From CAXXIC01 sp964534355 (GTDB lineage: Bacteria; Bacteroidota; Bacteroidia; Bacteroidales; UBA7332): a stretch of DNA of 41,161 nucleotides. Both the position numbers and the translations under genes were made by a program. Location: the NCBI GenBank assembly GCA_964534355.1, contig CAZHNZ010000024.1, positions 1 to 41,161 on the forward strand. Direction: 5' to 3'. The notes below the pieces were generated by a model. That model saw only the letters and a list, made by a program, of their open reading frames with translations. It searched no databases and was not told where the DNA came from. Shown in pieces: positions 16,191-26,453 of the stretch (positions are counted from its first letter, which is position 1; each line of letters starts with the position of its first letter).

Positions 16191-17888
16191 TTACCAGTTC
16201 GGGTTCTGACCCAAACCAGGATTCAGGCTCAATTCAACTTCGGGGATTGGCCACAAATAGTCTCTGTTTTTGTTGAAATTAGTCAAAATAAGCACCCTGT
16301 AATCAGTAGATGGGTGTGGAGCATAAGCTGCTACATTGTATATCGGATCGCCATACTCATCGAAAGTAACAGCAGGATATACAGAGAATTCGCCCAACAC
16401 CGGACGGCCCAAAATAGGTCTTGTAAGTACCACCTCAGCTCGTTTCCAACGCAAAAGATCCTGATAACGAAGGTTCTCGTTGAACAATTCCACTTTGCGC
16501 TCATTACGTACGATTCGTCTCATATCTGCCTGACTGGCAGCAGCAACAGCCGGCATGTTTACATCGCCGCGTCCACGCACTTTATTGATTGCATCCAAAC
16601 AGTCAGCATCGATCTGATTGAGCTCAATTTTAGCTTCTGCGTAAGTGAGCAACACTTCAGCATAGCGGCAAAGCATAAACGGAGTTTCAACCTGACTCTG
16701 AAGTGCCAAATATTTAAAATCGTAATACTTGCGCAAAAGATAACCGGTGAAAGAGGTGAAAGCAGTGGTAGTATAGCTATCGAGATTTTTTACTTTTTTT
16801 CCTGCAGCGTTAGTTGTGCTATCTTTGTCTTTGCGCGTATCATACACATAACCACCCCATAAGTCGCCGGGCAAAACCAGAGAGAAACGCATACGCGGGT
16901 CGCGCTTGTCATACGGTTTTGTTTTGTCGTAAAGTGGCGATTTACTGATATCTTGTCCGTCTGTACACAGATAAGAGTCAATCATATTTTGTGTAGGCAC
17001 AATAGTGGACCAACCGCCCGATGCACGCGAACCGGCATACTGTACATAAGCTGTAGGATTGAGTGCTGCCACCAAATGACATTGCGTGAAAATTTGCTCT
17101 GTATTGGAGGTACTATTAACTACAGATTCAGTAAACAAGGTTTCGTATTTGGGCATTAAGCTGTATTTTCTCGAGTCGATAACCGCTTTGGCAGCGGCAG
17201 CGGCTGTAGCCCAATCGTTGTTTTGCAATGCCGCACGAGCCTTAAAAGACATAGCTGCACCCCAGGTAGCTCTTCCCAAAGTTTTCACGGTAGATGAAGC
17301 CAGCAATTCAGCAGATTTATCAAAATCTGCATAGATTTTTTGCAATACTTCTGCTTTTGGTGTACGGGTTACCGATTTCCCTTCAGCAACAGTAGATACC
17401 GGCTTATCCAGATATACCACATCACCATACTGATTAATCAATCGTAGATAATAATATCCGCGCAGAAAATAGAGTTCACCCTGCATTTGATTAACAGTAG
17501 CTGCCGAAAGTTTACCCTTAATAGCTTCCAGTTTCTCGAGCATCAGATTACAACGTCCCACACCCTGGTACATATTGAGCCAAACATTCCGGAAATCACC
17601 GGCTTTGTAGTCGAGTACAGACATCAGCATATCCTGAGCAAAACCGCCACCCCGTATAAACATGACATCCGCCATCGCATCCCAGCTATATTCGGGAGAC
17701 AAATAAGAGCCAATTTGTGGTCTGGTAATAAAGTAGTAACACGAGTTTACTCCTCCCTGCATCTCTGATTCATTCAAATAAATTGTTTCTACGGCCGGAG
17801 TATCGAGTGGATAACGCTCCAATGCAGAGTCGCAGCCTACATTGAACAGCAATGCCATCAATGCGATATATATTATATTCTTATTCAT
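16191..17888 (-). CDS. SusD/RagB-family nutrient-binding outer membrane lipoprotein
   Basis: The 565-residue protein has a lipoprotein signal with lipobox F-N-V-G-C19. The N-terminal 'ERYPLDTPAVETIYLNESEM' and TPR-like region ('NLMLEKLEAIKG', 'GELYFLRGYYYLRLINQYGDVVYLD') are classic SusD features. So are 'FMLCRYAEVLLTYAEAKIELN' and 'VRNERKVELFNENLRYQDLLRWKRAE', and the end 'DYLWPIPEVELSLNPGLGQNPNW'. SusD proteins form the lid of the SusC transporter at the cell surface and capture glycans or other nutrients. The gene starts 33 bp after susC and shares its transcript. The ligand cannot be told from sequence, and no carbohydrate-active enzyme gene is linked. Confidence 0.95.
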   Translation of the reverse strand: MNKNIIYIALMALLFNVGCDSALERYPLDTPAVETIYLNESEMQGGVNSCYYFITRPQIGSYLSPEYSWDAMADVMFIRGGGFAQDMLMSVLDYKAGDFRNVWLNMYQGVGRCNLMLEKLEAIKGKLSAATVNQMQGELYFLRGYYYLRLINQYGDVVYLDKPVSTVAEGKSVTRTPKAEVLQKIYADFDKSAELLASSTVKTLGRATWGAAMSFKARAALQNNDWATAAAAAKAVIDSRKYSLMPKYETLFTESVVNSTSNTEQIFTQCHLVAALNPTAYVQYAGSRASGGWSTIVPTQNMIDSYLCTDGQDISKSPLYDKTKPYDKRDPRMRFSLVLPGDLWGGYVYDTRKDKDSTTNAAGKKVKNLDSYTTTAFTSFTGYLLRKYYDFKYLALQSQVETPFMLCRYAEVLLTYAEAKIELNQIDADCLDAINKVRGRGDVNMPAVAAASQADMRRIVRNERKVELFNENLRYQDLLRWKRAEVVLTRPILGRPVLGEFSVYPAVTFDEYGDPIYNVAAYAPHPSTDYRVLILTNFNKNRDYLWPIPEVELSLNPGLGQNPNW

Positions 17889-17921
17889 TGTAAATTCGTT
17901 TTTTCGATTTGTGTGAACTAA

Positions 17922-20900
17922 TTAAAACTTGACTTCAACACCAAAAGTATAAGTCGAAATTAATGGATAACTTCCCTGTACGCTTTCGGGAGACTCAGGA
18001 TCCATACCCAGGGGCATCTTGCTTTTGGTAAACACATTCATACCATTTGCGAAAAAGCGAACACCGGCAACACCCGAATTCTTCAATGACTGATTAGGCA
18101 AAGTATAACCCAACTGAATATTTTTCAGACGGAAATAAGCCGCATTGACCATCCAGAAAGAAGAAGACTGCAAGTTGTTGCTTTGCGAATTGATTGACAA
18201 ACGTGGATACGCAGCATTCGGATTGGGATTTGCTTCACTCCAGCGGTCGAGATGTTGCTCCAAAGCTGTGGAGGCATTTTGGAAAGGATAAGCCAACCAG
18301 CCCGACACATAGCTGTCGCGTTTGCCAATACCCTGGAAGAACAGTGATAAATCGAGCCCTTTGTAAGAGGCATAAAGATCTAATGAATAAGCATAACGTG
18401 GAATGGGGTTACCCAACACGATACGGTCTGTTCCGGTAATTTTATTATCGCCGGCATCCATTATACCATCTCCATTCGAGTCAACAGTCAACAAATCAAC
18501 ATAACGAATATCTCCACCCTGCAATTTACCGAATTGTGTAACAGGATAAGCGCGGGCTTCGGTAAATGAACTGAAAAGGCCATTTGCCTGATAGCCATAG
18601 AAGGCATCGATAGGCGAACCAACCTGACGAACATGCACACCGCTAACCTGAGGTGCTAAACCGCCCAGATTGGTTATCTTGTTTTCTACATCAGAGAGAA
18701 TACCGGTAATTTTGTAGTTGAATTTGCCAATGTTGTTGGTGTGCGCAATACTCAAATCCCAACCTTTATTTTCTACGGCTCCCGCATTTTGTTTAGGAGA
18801 GTTAGCATATCCCATTACACCCGGAATGGCCATATTCAACAGGATGTCGCGGGTATCCTTTTTGTACCAGTCGAATGTTGCATCCAGTTTACCTTTAAAA
18901 AACGAAAGGTCGATACCAAAGTCGATCATGCGGGTAGATTCCCAGGTAATATCCTTCAGGGCATAATTTACCGGTGCATAACCCGAATTTAACACCCCGC
19001 CAAATACAGCGTATTGATTGGTGGCTACGTTTAAAGCGAAAGGATAATTGGATCCCAAACCAGCCTGATTACCAAGCTCACCCCACGACGCACGCAATTT
19101 ACCATTGCTCAACCAGCTGACATCCTGAAGAAAGTCTTCGGAAGAAAAACGCCAGGCTCCCGAAAATGAAGGAAATACCCCCCATTTATAGCCGTTAGCA
19201 AAACGGGAAGAACCATCGTAGCGTACATTGGCCTCCAACAGATATTTGCCGGCATAAGCATAATTCAAACGACCAAAATAGGACATCAACGCCCATTCGG
19301 TTGTATATCCATTGTTTGTCTGACCGGTAGGTTCAAATGCATTTATCTCTTCCAACTGTGGAAAGCTGGTTCCTTGTCTGTAACCAGACAGGTAGTTGTA
19401 GCTGTTGGTCAGGTATTGAAAACCACCTAACGCTGATATATCATGTTTGCCCAACGACAGGTTGTAATTGATCAAGGCGTTGATATCATCTTCGCGGGTT
19501 TGATCTCTCGTCTCGGTTATTGTACCCGGCGATGTAGAAGACCATAGCACTGCTCCAGTTTTGTAATCATAAACACGCGATTGTTTACCCACATCTTTGT
19601 AGCTTGCACCGGATATTTTCGGGGTATAAGAGAAATCTATGCGCATTCCTTTCACAGGCTTGATGGTTGCACTGATTTTCGCAAGCGTTTCCTGAAAATC
19701 TTCGTAATGCATATTCAGTTTATCGTAAATAATCTGCATCTGATGGGTGGTTCCGGCATAGGTTGCCCCCCATACTCCATTGGAATATCTGGTTTGATAG
19801 ATAGCAGGCTGCCTCATCAACTGATCCAGTCCGCTATTGGCTGCATCCTCAGAGCTGGTATTGCGCAACGAAAGATCAAATCCCAGATCCAGATAATTGT
19901 TTACCATGTAAGTGTTATTTGATCTGATACCATATTTAGTATAGAATGAATTGGGCAGGTGAGCATCCTGACGGGCATAGTTTACAGAGGTATTTGAACT
20001 GTATTTCTTGCTTCCTACCGAAAAACCGAGGTAATGCTGAGTTTGTGCTGCCTGATCTTTGAATGTTTCTCTCAACATATCTGAATTCGGATATGCATCG
20101 CGATCAGTTGCTTCTCTTGAAGCTGTAATTTTGTCAGGACCAAAAAAATAGCCGCCCGGTACACCGGCATCGGTACGCAGGTCATTGGCATTGGCTTCAT
20201 CGTAAAGTGTCATATAATCCCACGCTGATGCATTTTTTGGCATTGTAATCGGATTTGAAAAGCCCATTGTACCTTTGTAGGTCACGGATACTTTGTCCGA
20301 TTTGCCTCGTTTGGTTGTGATCAAAACAACTCCATTTGCCGCACGCGATCCATAAATAGCAGCCGATGCTGCATCTTTCAGGATAGACATACTTTCAATA
20401 TCATTAGATTCAACAGCATCCAGCGACGACGATACACCATCAATCAGCACCAATGGGCTATTGTCATTGATAGTACCAATACCGCGGATACGGATAGAGG
20501 TTCCCTCTTTTCCGGGTTTACCACTGTTGGATGTAACGGTAACACCGGCTGCAACTCCCTGCAATGCCTGAGACGTTTGCATCGGACTGCGTTTGGCTAT
20601 ATCGGCTCCTTTGATAGACGCAATAGAACCGGTGAGGTTAACCTTTTTCTGTACTCCATAACCCACCACTACCACATCTTTCAGACCGATAGTACTTTGC
20701 GCTAACTGTACATTTATGACCGGCTTACCTGCTAGTTTTATCTCCTGAGTTGTATAACCCACAAATGAGAAGACAATGGTATTGGCATCTGCGGGCAATT
20801 TCAGTGAATACTGTCCTTTTACATCGGTCACTGTACCTACGGTAAGCCCTTTAAGTGTAACTGTTACACCAGGTGCCGGCATACCGGATTCATCTGTTAC

Positions 20901-20984
20901 CACACCCTTTACGACTGCCACCTGAGCAGAGATAAGGGAGAATGATGCTGCAAGCAACATCAATAAATAAAGTTTGATTTTCAT
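17922..20984 (-). CDS. SusC/RagA-family TonB-linked outer membrane transporter
   Basis: The 1020-residue protein starts with a signal peptide ending near S-A-Q (residue 21). A carboxypeptidase-D-like regulatory domain follows ('VVKGVVTDESGMPAPGVTVTLKG', 'GTVTDVKGQYSL', 'VFSFVGYTTQEI'). Next are the TonB-box-like 'LKDVVVVGYG' and the plug domain with 'IRIRGIGTINDNSPLVLIDGV' and 'SMSILKDAASAAIYGSRAANGVVLITTKRG', signature motifs of the SusC family. The remainder is a 22-strand barrel ending in aromatic 'STYTFGVEVKF'. It imports a nutrient captured by the partner SusD using TonB energy. There is no N-terminal STN domain, so control through an anti-sigma factor is not expected. The promoter is about 170 bp upstream, leaving a long leader. 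Confidence 0.96.
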   Translation of the reverse strand: MKIKLYLLMLLAASFSLISAQVAVVKGVVTDESGMPAPGVTVTLKGLTVGTVTDVKGQYSLKLPADANTIVFSFVGYTTQEIKLAGKPVINVQLAQSTIGLKDVVVVGYGVQKKVNLTGSIASIKGADIAKRSPMQTSQALQGVAAGVTVTSNSGKPGKEGTSIRIRGIGTINDNSPLVLIDGVSSSLDAVESNDIESMSILKDAASAAIYGSRAANGVVLITTKRGKSDKVSVTYKGTMGFSNPITMPKNASAWDYMTLYDEANANDLRTDAGVPGGYFFGPDKITASREATDRDAYPNSDMLRETFKDQAAQTQHYLGFSVGSKKYSSNTSVNYARQDAHLPNSFYTKYGIRSNNTYMVNNYLDLGFDLSLRNTSSEDAANSGLDQLMRQPAIYQTRYSNGVWGATYAGTTHQMQIIYDKLNMHYEDFQETLAKISATIKPVKGMRIDFSYTPKISGASYKDVGKQSRVYDYKTGAVLWSSTSPGTITETRDQTREDDINALINYNLSLGKHDISALGGFQYLTNSYNYLSGYRQGTSFPQLEEINAFEPTGQTNNGYTTEWALMSYFGRLNYAYAGKYLLEANVRYDGSSRFANGYKWGVFPSFSGAWRFSSEDFLQDVSWLSNGKLRASWGELGNQAGLGSNYPFALNVATNQYAVFGGVLNSGYAPVNYALKDITWESTRMIDFGIDLSFFKGKLDATFDWYKKDTRDILLNMAIPGVMGYANSPKQNAGAVENKGWDLSIAHTNNIGKFNYKITGILSDVENKITNLGGLAPQVSGVHVRQVGSPIDAFYGYQANGLFSSFTEARAYPVTQFGKLQGGDIRYVDLLTVDSNGDGIMDAGDNKITGTDRIVLGNPIPRYAYSLDLYASYKGLDLSLFFQGIGKRDSYVSGWLAYPFQNASTALEQHLDRWSEANPNPNAAYPRLSINSQSNNLQSSSFWMVNAAYFRLKNIQLGYTLPNQSLKNSGVAGVRFFANGMNVFTKSKMPLGMDPESPESVQGSYPLISTYTFGVEVKF

Positions 20985-21806
20985 AAGTAATATTTTAGAT
21001 AAATAAAATAAATAAAGACACTAATAACACAATATGTTATCATTTCCAGATAGTCCTATTTATCCATAATGAATGTGATGGAATGTTTTTTTCATAGATT
21101 TAAGGATTTAAGATGATTATTAAAAAAAAGACTAACTACAATAACTTTTGGCTTAATAACAAAGGTAAAAAAAGATATTTTCGCCAAAATGATAATTATT
21201 CTGTTGATTATTCATGGTTTATTAAGTAAATGCAATACCTTAAATTCAGAAAATAAGGCTAAATAAAGCTCTTTTTGCTAGATTCAGAAGTATTAGAATG
21301 CAAATATATGTTTTATTTTGAATAATGAATCAAATTGAATCAATATTTCTGAATACAAATGAATGTTATGGATTATCAAAATATTCACAAACAATAATTA
21401 ACGCAGCTTTTCTCTGACAATTACCAGCCTGTTTGTTCTCAAAAACAATAATATTAAGTATATATTCTTTCACCATTCTTATTTAATTCAAACAAACTGA
21501 TTATCAGCTGTTTATAAAACGGCTCATTTACTTATTTGTATTTTATTTACCAGATAGTTATTTTCCCTGAATAGTTTCAGCAAATATGATCTGCAATCAT
21601 GTCTGTTTACGATTGTCACTGAATGAAAAAAAAAACTAATGGGGCAGAAATATAGATTATACAGCGGGAAAAAATGAGTCGTTTCTTTCGAAAACTCTTT
21701 TCGATTCAGGGTTTTCGATATTTGTATTTAATCACAAAATTATGAGAATTGTAGTTGGTGGGCATTTACAAAATAGAGGTAATTGAAGAACTATTCATTC
21801 ATCATT
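20985..21806. other. 822-bp AT-rich gap holding the susC leader and promoter
   Basis: Apart from the susC promoter (21160-21188) I see no gene, tRNA or recognisable riboswitch. Two weak dyads occur: CTGAT-T-ATCAG (21497-21507, flanked by AAACA/TGTTT) and CGAAAAC/GTTTTCG (21689-21695 and 21711-21717). Either could be a regulator site, but AT-rich DNA gives such dyads by chance. The tamB stop is at the right edge, without an obvious terminator. Confidence 0.5.
21160..21188 (-). promoter_or_regulatory. Probable susC-susD promoter (TTTG-N17-TACCTTTG)
   Basis: On the minus strand TTTG (21188-21185) precedes TACCTTTG (21167-21160) by 17 bp, an exact match to the consensus. It predicts a leader of about 170 nt before the susC ATG at 20984, long enough to hold regulatory RNA structure or an sRNA target. 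Confidence 0.65.
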
Positions 21807-24800
21807 TCACTTTAATGGAGCATATTTTTTTCTGAATAATTCGAGAAACGAATCCACATCTTTTTTGTAAATAAGACCTAATCCCTGAGTGGTAAGGGAA
21901 GATTTGAGGTATGAATAACGATCGTTTGACCGATTATAACCTTTCACACGAAGACCACCCGACTTGGTTAGTTTATACTCAAAATCGAAATCACCAATAA
22001 ACGTAGCTTTATTGGAGGTATTATCCCGATACCCCAAATTACCATTCACAATCAGGCGATTATTGAGCAACTGACTCGAGAGCGCTACCTCAACCTCCAT
22101 TTTACTGTAAGCAGAAGTGTTGTCCATTTTAAGATTCGTTCCAATGTTCACTTTGTCTGTTATCTGCGACAATATATTGTTAAACTGAGATGAAATAGTG
22201 GCAGAGGCAATGGAACTAAGCTCATTATTTTTATTTGTGGTTCCACTATTCAGGTAATCAACCACATAAAACCGATTGAGTGCCAGCAGATAAAAAACCT
22301 GACGGGCCATCATATCATCTGTATTCACAATACTTTTTACGCGTCGGTTAACCTCCTCTGTATTATTGGGCAAATTTAGATCAAACTTGATATCCGGCTT
22401 ACGCATATCGCCTGATATGTCGAGCAAACATTGCACCTGTGTATTGGTTCGACTTATATCTTTGTCGGTTGTAAACGACTCATTCAGATCGGCCAAATCG
22501 GCAGTGGTGGTGTATTGTGCCTTTAGCCCAAGGTCGGCGTTGTAAGGGTCTCCCCTGAAAATAACGGTACTACCTTCGTGAATAGCAAATCTCTTTTTAA
22601 TAAAATTCTGAAAGCTAAATGCATAATTTCCACGATCAATATTGTATGTGCCGAACAACTGCACATCTTTGTTGGTACTATATGCCAAACGCATATTTCC
22701 CGAACCGTTGGTTTCGATAACATCACCCGAAATAGGATCCATCACTAAACTCAACGATGAAACCGGATTAATATCCACCATCAAATTGATGTTGGTGATG
22801 TGAGGCGAACTCTTACGCACTATCTCTACTGGACTATTTGGGGGCTCATTTCGAAAAAAACCAAAAGAAGGTGAACTCTGGTATTCGGATTTCGGACTGC
22901 GGAAAGAAATAAAATCGTAATCGGAGGCAGTCATCTGACTGCTTAACGACACCATAAATCGTGTACCGGCTCCCGATTGTATACCTGCATTTATGTTTGT
23001 CACTTTTTCATCGCCAACAATAGTAAGGTTTCCTGAGCCATAAACGGGGCCGTAAAACGTAGCATTCTGTGAAGATTGCGCATTGTAAACCAAAAAATTA
23101 CGTGTATTTGCTTCGATAGAATATCGCCAGTTTGAAAAGTGATCGTGCGTTACTTTACCAGTCGCTATTGACGCATTTTTATCCTTATCGAGCACCACAA
23201 TATTCTTGAAATAGATTTGATTATGACGAAGATGTAAGCTATCAGAAATGGAGTACCAGGTATTCAAATATTCTACTCCAAAACGAAAATCGTGCATCTT
23301 TACATCTCCGGCTACATTAAGCTTACTGAATTTACCATAAAGCATCACATTGCCACTGGCAAAACCGGTAAGATCTTTCATAAATCCACCCATATAATTA
23401 CGCAAAAAAAGCAAATCAATTCGATCCGCATTGAATGCCATTGATATTGAGTCTTTTGTGGGAAAGATATAACCATTTACTTTGGTTTTGTTTCGCAAAT
23501 AACCATCGATGGTACCACTCATTAGAATACCACTCTTTGCGGCATCCCACTTACTATAAAGATTGAGCTGACCAAATCGGGTACCATTAAACGAAAAATT
23601 GCTTATTTTCAGATTATCGGTAAGAAAAACCGGTGATTTTAGGAGATTGTTGAGCACAAAATCACCAGTTGCCACTCCACCAAAATGGACATTCTTAATG
23701 CTCAACGTATTGAATATATAGTCAAGATCAACATTTTTGAGAGAAAGAGAAAGAGTATCACCGGATGAGGCAGAAACACGACCATTCATTTTCAGAAACT
23801 GATTGGCATTGTGTACCATGAAATTCCGCACTTCATATTTTCCGGAATCAATCTTCAGGAATGAATTTCCGACATACCACGTTGTATCGTTAATAATCAG
23901 CTTACCTGGTTTCAGGTCCGTCAACACAGCCGGGAAGCGACCTTTTGCACGTGCCTCTAATCGGGAGTGCATATTAATTTCGCCACTGTATGTGCGTAAT
24001 GCCGAGTTACTCCAGTTAAATTTCGTTTCAGCCTCGTTGTCATGTGCTGTCATTTGCAAGGAAAGAGAAATGTTGTCTTTCTTCTTATTTTGGGTAATTA
24101 GTCTGGCTGATAATTCCATATTTTCATTATTATTACCCATCAATAACTGTACATCGTTGAGCACCCGCTTTCCCCAAAAGAGCTGAGGAGCCATCAACTG
24201 CATCTTAAATTGCTGCCTTAAATCATTGATCTCACCACTCACGACCGACTCATCCAAAAGTGTGACCGGCAAACTAAACATCCGGCTCAACTTCTCTGTT
24301 TCTGAAAAAGTAAAATTGAAACTGACTTCGTTGTTCGACGGCTTTGGGCTGTCATCAGGTAATAGAGCCGGTAAATAGCGCGATACAAGCGCAACAAAAC
24401 TGGATGGAAGAGTGGACAGTTTATAACGCCCTACCACATTACCGGAAACAACGGGTGATTGAAGACGTAGTCTTTGCATGCCATTTTCGGCAGAAGAAAC
24501 CGCTGTAAATTGTCGATAAAACAATGTATCATCTGTTGTTTTGTAGGTAAGCGAATCGAGCAACACACTACCTAAAGTGTAATCCGGCAAAGCACCACTC
24601 AAATCGGCTTTAAGAGCAAAAGAAAGTTTTGCATTGCGGTGTTTTTTATATAAATTAAGAGCATCCAAATCCAGGTTAACCGCACGCATTTCTACTTTAT
24701 AAAATGGTTTCTTCGGATTACTATCAATCTTACCATTAAGCATAAAATAGCCGTTAGCGTCATTCATCACCAGACTACCCTCGAAACGGGATCCTTCGAA

Positions 24801-26255
24801 GAGACCGTTTTTCAAAACAATATTTTTGTATTGATATTTATTGAAATCGATATGAGCTATCTCACCACTTATTTTACCCTGGGGTAAATATTTACCAGAT
24901 TTATAACCGTTTACTTTCATGTTAAAACCAATCTGACCCAGATTCTCTTTGTTTAGCAATTTGCCCAAATTGAAACCTGTTGTTCTTACCTGACCACTGA
25001 AATTAGTGCGATGCAACAACGTGTCTTGTCCTATTTTCATATCAGTCTGCACCTCCCCCAGATTGCACTGTAAGCGGCCATAGGCCACCAAATCAGACAA
25101 ATACCCTGACAATTCGCCCGTAAACTGAAGCTGCCCCAGACGTCCGGCCAACAAACTGACATCATCTCTGTTTTTCGAAATATTACGTACCAATTCAGTC
25201 AAACCTTCCGGTTGTAAATCCAACTCCCGAATTTTACCATAAATGTAGGCAGTTTGCGGATCTGTAATACCCTCGAGCTGCATTTCTGCTCTGAACAACA
25301 AACGTTTATCAGATTTCAATTCCAATTTGCGAAGCATCAGGCTATTGACTGATCCTCCGGCTGATGCCGAAAAATCAATATGTCCGGTATAATGCCGAAA
25401 AACAGGTAAGAATGCAGAAAAATCCTTGGGATAAAGGGCAGAAAGCGGTATATCTACATTAAACCGGGCAGCATCTACAAAGCGGTGTGTTGAATCTACC
25501 TTACTATAATCGACAAAGAAGTTGCGAAACTTTAGCTCTGATTGTGGCAATAAAAGAACCAAATTACGAAACTCAGCTCTCTTTTTATTGGCCTTAAATG
25601 CAACGGCCAGTTTGCGGATAGCAAAACCTGAATTTTCTTCAAAAGCGAGTCGCTTAATCAGTATATCAGCAGAATCTTTTGTAATTGTATGTAATGAAAT
25701 ATTTGCCAAAAGATTTCGCAAACGAACGTGAGAAGCATTAAACTTACCAAACTGATAAGGCACGCTTCTAACATCAAAATTGAGATTACCCCGTCTGATA
25801 ATTATTGACTTAATCTGCACTTCAGCCAATGGCTTGCTCTTTTTAGTAGAATCAGACTTTAGTGCATCTAATATAAACTGAATATTTGTTTTCGATTCAG
25901 GTGCTGCTTTATCAATGTAAACATGAAAACTATATATTTGTACCGTATTGATAATCAGCCTGTTTTTAAATAACTCCATCAAATTCACGCCCACGGATAT
26001 CTTTTTTGCATCAAGCAGAGTGACTCCTCTCTGGTCGGCAAGCCAAACATCATTGAGTTCTAACTTATTAAAAAAACGAAACCGGACAGAGCCAATCCTC
26101 GCGCGCGTACGTAATTGTTTTTGAACCTCAACTGTTGAGATACGGGTAATCTCCTGCTGTACAGAAGGTATGTTCAGCAAAATATACACCCCGATATTCA
26201 AAAGAATAAAGAGAGATAGCAACCCAATAAGCAAATATTTGAAGAATTTAATCAC
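21807..26255 (-). CDS. tamB: TamB-family (DUF490) translocation/assembly module protein
   Basis: This very long protein (1482 residues) is anchored by an N-terminal membrane helix ('FFKYLLIGLLSLFILLNIGVYILL', residues 3-28). It is followed by more than a thousand residues of repetitive beta-strand sequence, as in AsmA/TamB proteins that span the periplasm. The conserved C-terminal DUF490 domain occupies roughly the last 350 residues, including 'GNMRLAYSTNKDVQLFGTYNIDRGNY' and 'LSSQLLNNRLIVNGNLGYRDN'. Family members move lipids to, or help assemble proteins in, the outer membrane. The start codon is GTG. It is divergent from tsaD with 198 bp between them; a possible -7 element TAATTTTG lies at 26384-26377 on the minus strand. 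Confidence 0.92.
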   Translation of the reverse strand: MIKFFKYLLIGLLSLFILLNIGVYILLNIPSVQQEITRISTVEVQKQLRTRARIGSVRFRFFNKLELNDVWLADQRGVTLLDAKKISVGVNLMELFKNRLIINTVQIYSFHVYIDKAAPESKTNIQFILDALKSDSTKKSKPLAEVQIKSIIIRRGNLNFDVRSVPYQFGKFNASHVRLRNLLANISLHTITKDSADILIKRLAFEENSGFAIRKLAVAFKANKKRAEFRNLVLLLPQSELKFRNFFVDYSKVDSTHRFVDAARFNVDIPLSALYPKDFSAFLPVFRHYTGHIDFSASAGGSVNSLMLRKLELKSDKRLLFRAEMQLEGITDPQTAYIYGKIRELDLQPEGLTELVRNISKNRDDVSLLAGRLGQLQFTGELSGYLSDLVAYGRLQCNLGEVQTDMKIGQDTLLHRTNFSGQVRTTGFNLGKLLNKENLGQIGFNMKVNGYKSGKYLPQGKISGEIAHIDFNKYQYKNIVLKNGLFEGSRFEGSLVMNDANGYFMLNGKIDSNPKKPFYKVEMRAVNLDLDALNLYKKHRNAKLSFALKADLSGALPDYTLGSVLLDSLTYKTTDDTLFYRQFTAVSSAENGMQRLRLQSPVVSGNVVGRYKLSTLPSSFVALVSRYLPALLPDDSPKPSNNEVSFNFTFSETEKLSRMFSLPVTLLDESVVSGEINDLRQQFKMQLMAPQLFWGKRVLNDVQLLMGNNNENMELSARLITQNKKKDNISLSLQMTAHDNEAETKFNWSNSALRTYSGEINMHSRLEARAKGRFPAVLTDLKPGKLIINDTTWYVGNSFLKIDSGKYEVRNFMVHNANQFLKMNGRVSASSGDTLSLSLKNVDLDYIFNTLSIKNVHFGGVATGDFVLNNLLKSPVFLTDNLKISNFSFNGTRFGQLNLYSKWDAAKSGILMSGTIDGYLRNKTKVNGYIFPTKDSISMAFNADRIDLLFLRNYMGGFMKDLTGFASGNVMLYGKFSKLNVAGDVKMHDFRFGVEYLNTWYSISDSLHLRHNQIYFKNIVVLDKDKNASIATGKVTHDHFSNWRYSIEANTRNFLVYNAQSSQNATFYGPVYGSGNLTIVGDEKVTNINAGIQSGAGTRFMVSLSSQMTASDYDFISFRSPKSEYQSSPSFGFFRNEPPNSPVEIVRKSSPHITNINLMVDINPVSSLSLVMDPISGDVIETNGSGNMRLAYSTNKDVQLFGTYNIDRGNYAFSFQNFIKKRFAIHEGSTVIFRGDPYNADLGLKAQYTTTADLADLNESFTTDKDISRTNTQVQCLLDISGDMRKPDIKFDLNLPNNTEEVNRRVKSIVNTDDMMARQVFYLLALNRFYVVDYLNSGTTNKNNELSSIASATISSQFNNILSQITDKVNIGTNLKMDNTSAYSKMEVEVALSSQLLNNRLIVNGNLGYRDNTSNKATFIGDFDFEYKLTKSGGLRVKGYNRSNDRYSYLKSSLTTQGLGLIYKKDVDSFLELFRKKYAPLK

Positions 26256-26430
26256 TTCTTTCCCGGTTTATTTGTATATATCTGATAATCAAGCAATAGT
26301 TAATCAAAAATTAACCGGATGAACCCAACTCGGATAAATATTCAGACAATCAAAGTGGCAATCACAATATATTTGACAAAATTATACATTTTCATCGGGT
26401 TCATCGCCATTTTTTCATCAATTAATTGTG

Positions 26431-26438
26431 TATTTTTG
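26431..26438 (+). promoter_or_regulatory. Probable tsaD promoter -7 element
   Basis: TATTTTTG matches TAnnTTTG and ends 15 bp before the ATG at 26454, giving a very short leader. No exact TTTG -33 element is visible upstream. Confidence 0.45.
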
Positions 26439-26453
26439 CAGAAAAAATAAACA

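Noticed and set aside
16047..16862. Rightward 271-codon open frame
   Set aside because: It crosses both terminators and is antisense to the conserved SusD C-terminus.
20985..21806. tRNA or small RNA gene in the 822-bp gap
   Set aside because: No cloverleaf, T-loop or stable GC-rich fold was recognised.
23803..24186. Rightward 127-codon open frame inside tamB
   Set aside because: It is antisense to a continuous TamB frame and has no recognisable features.
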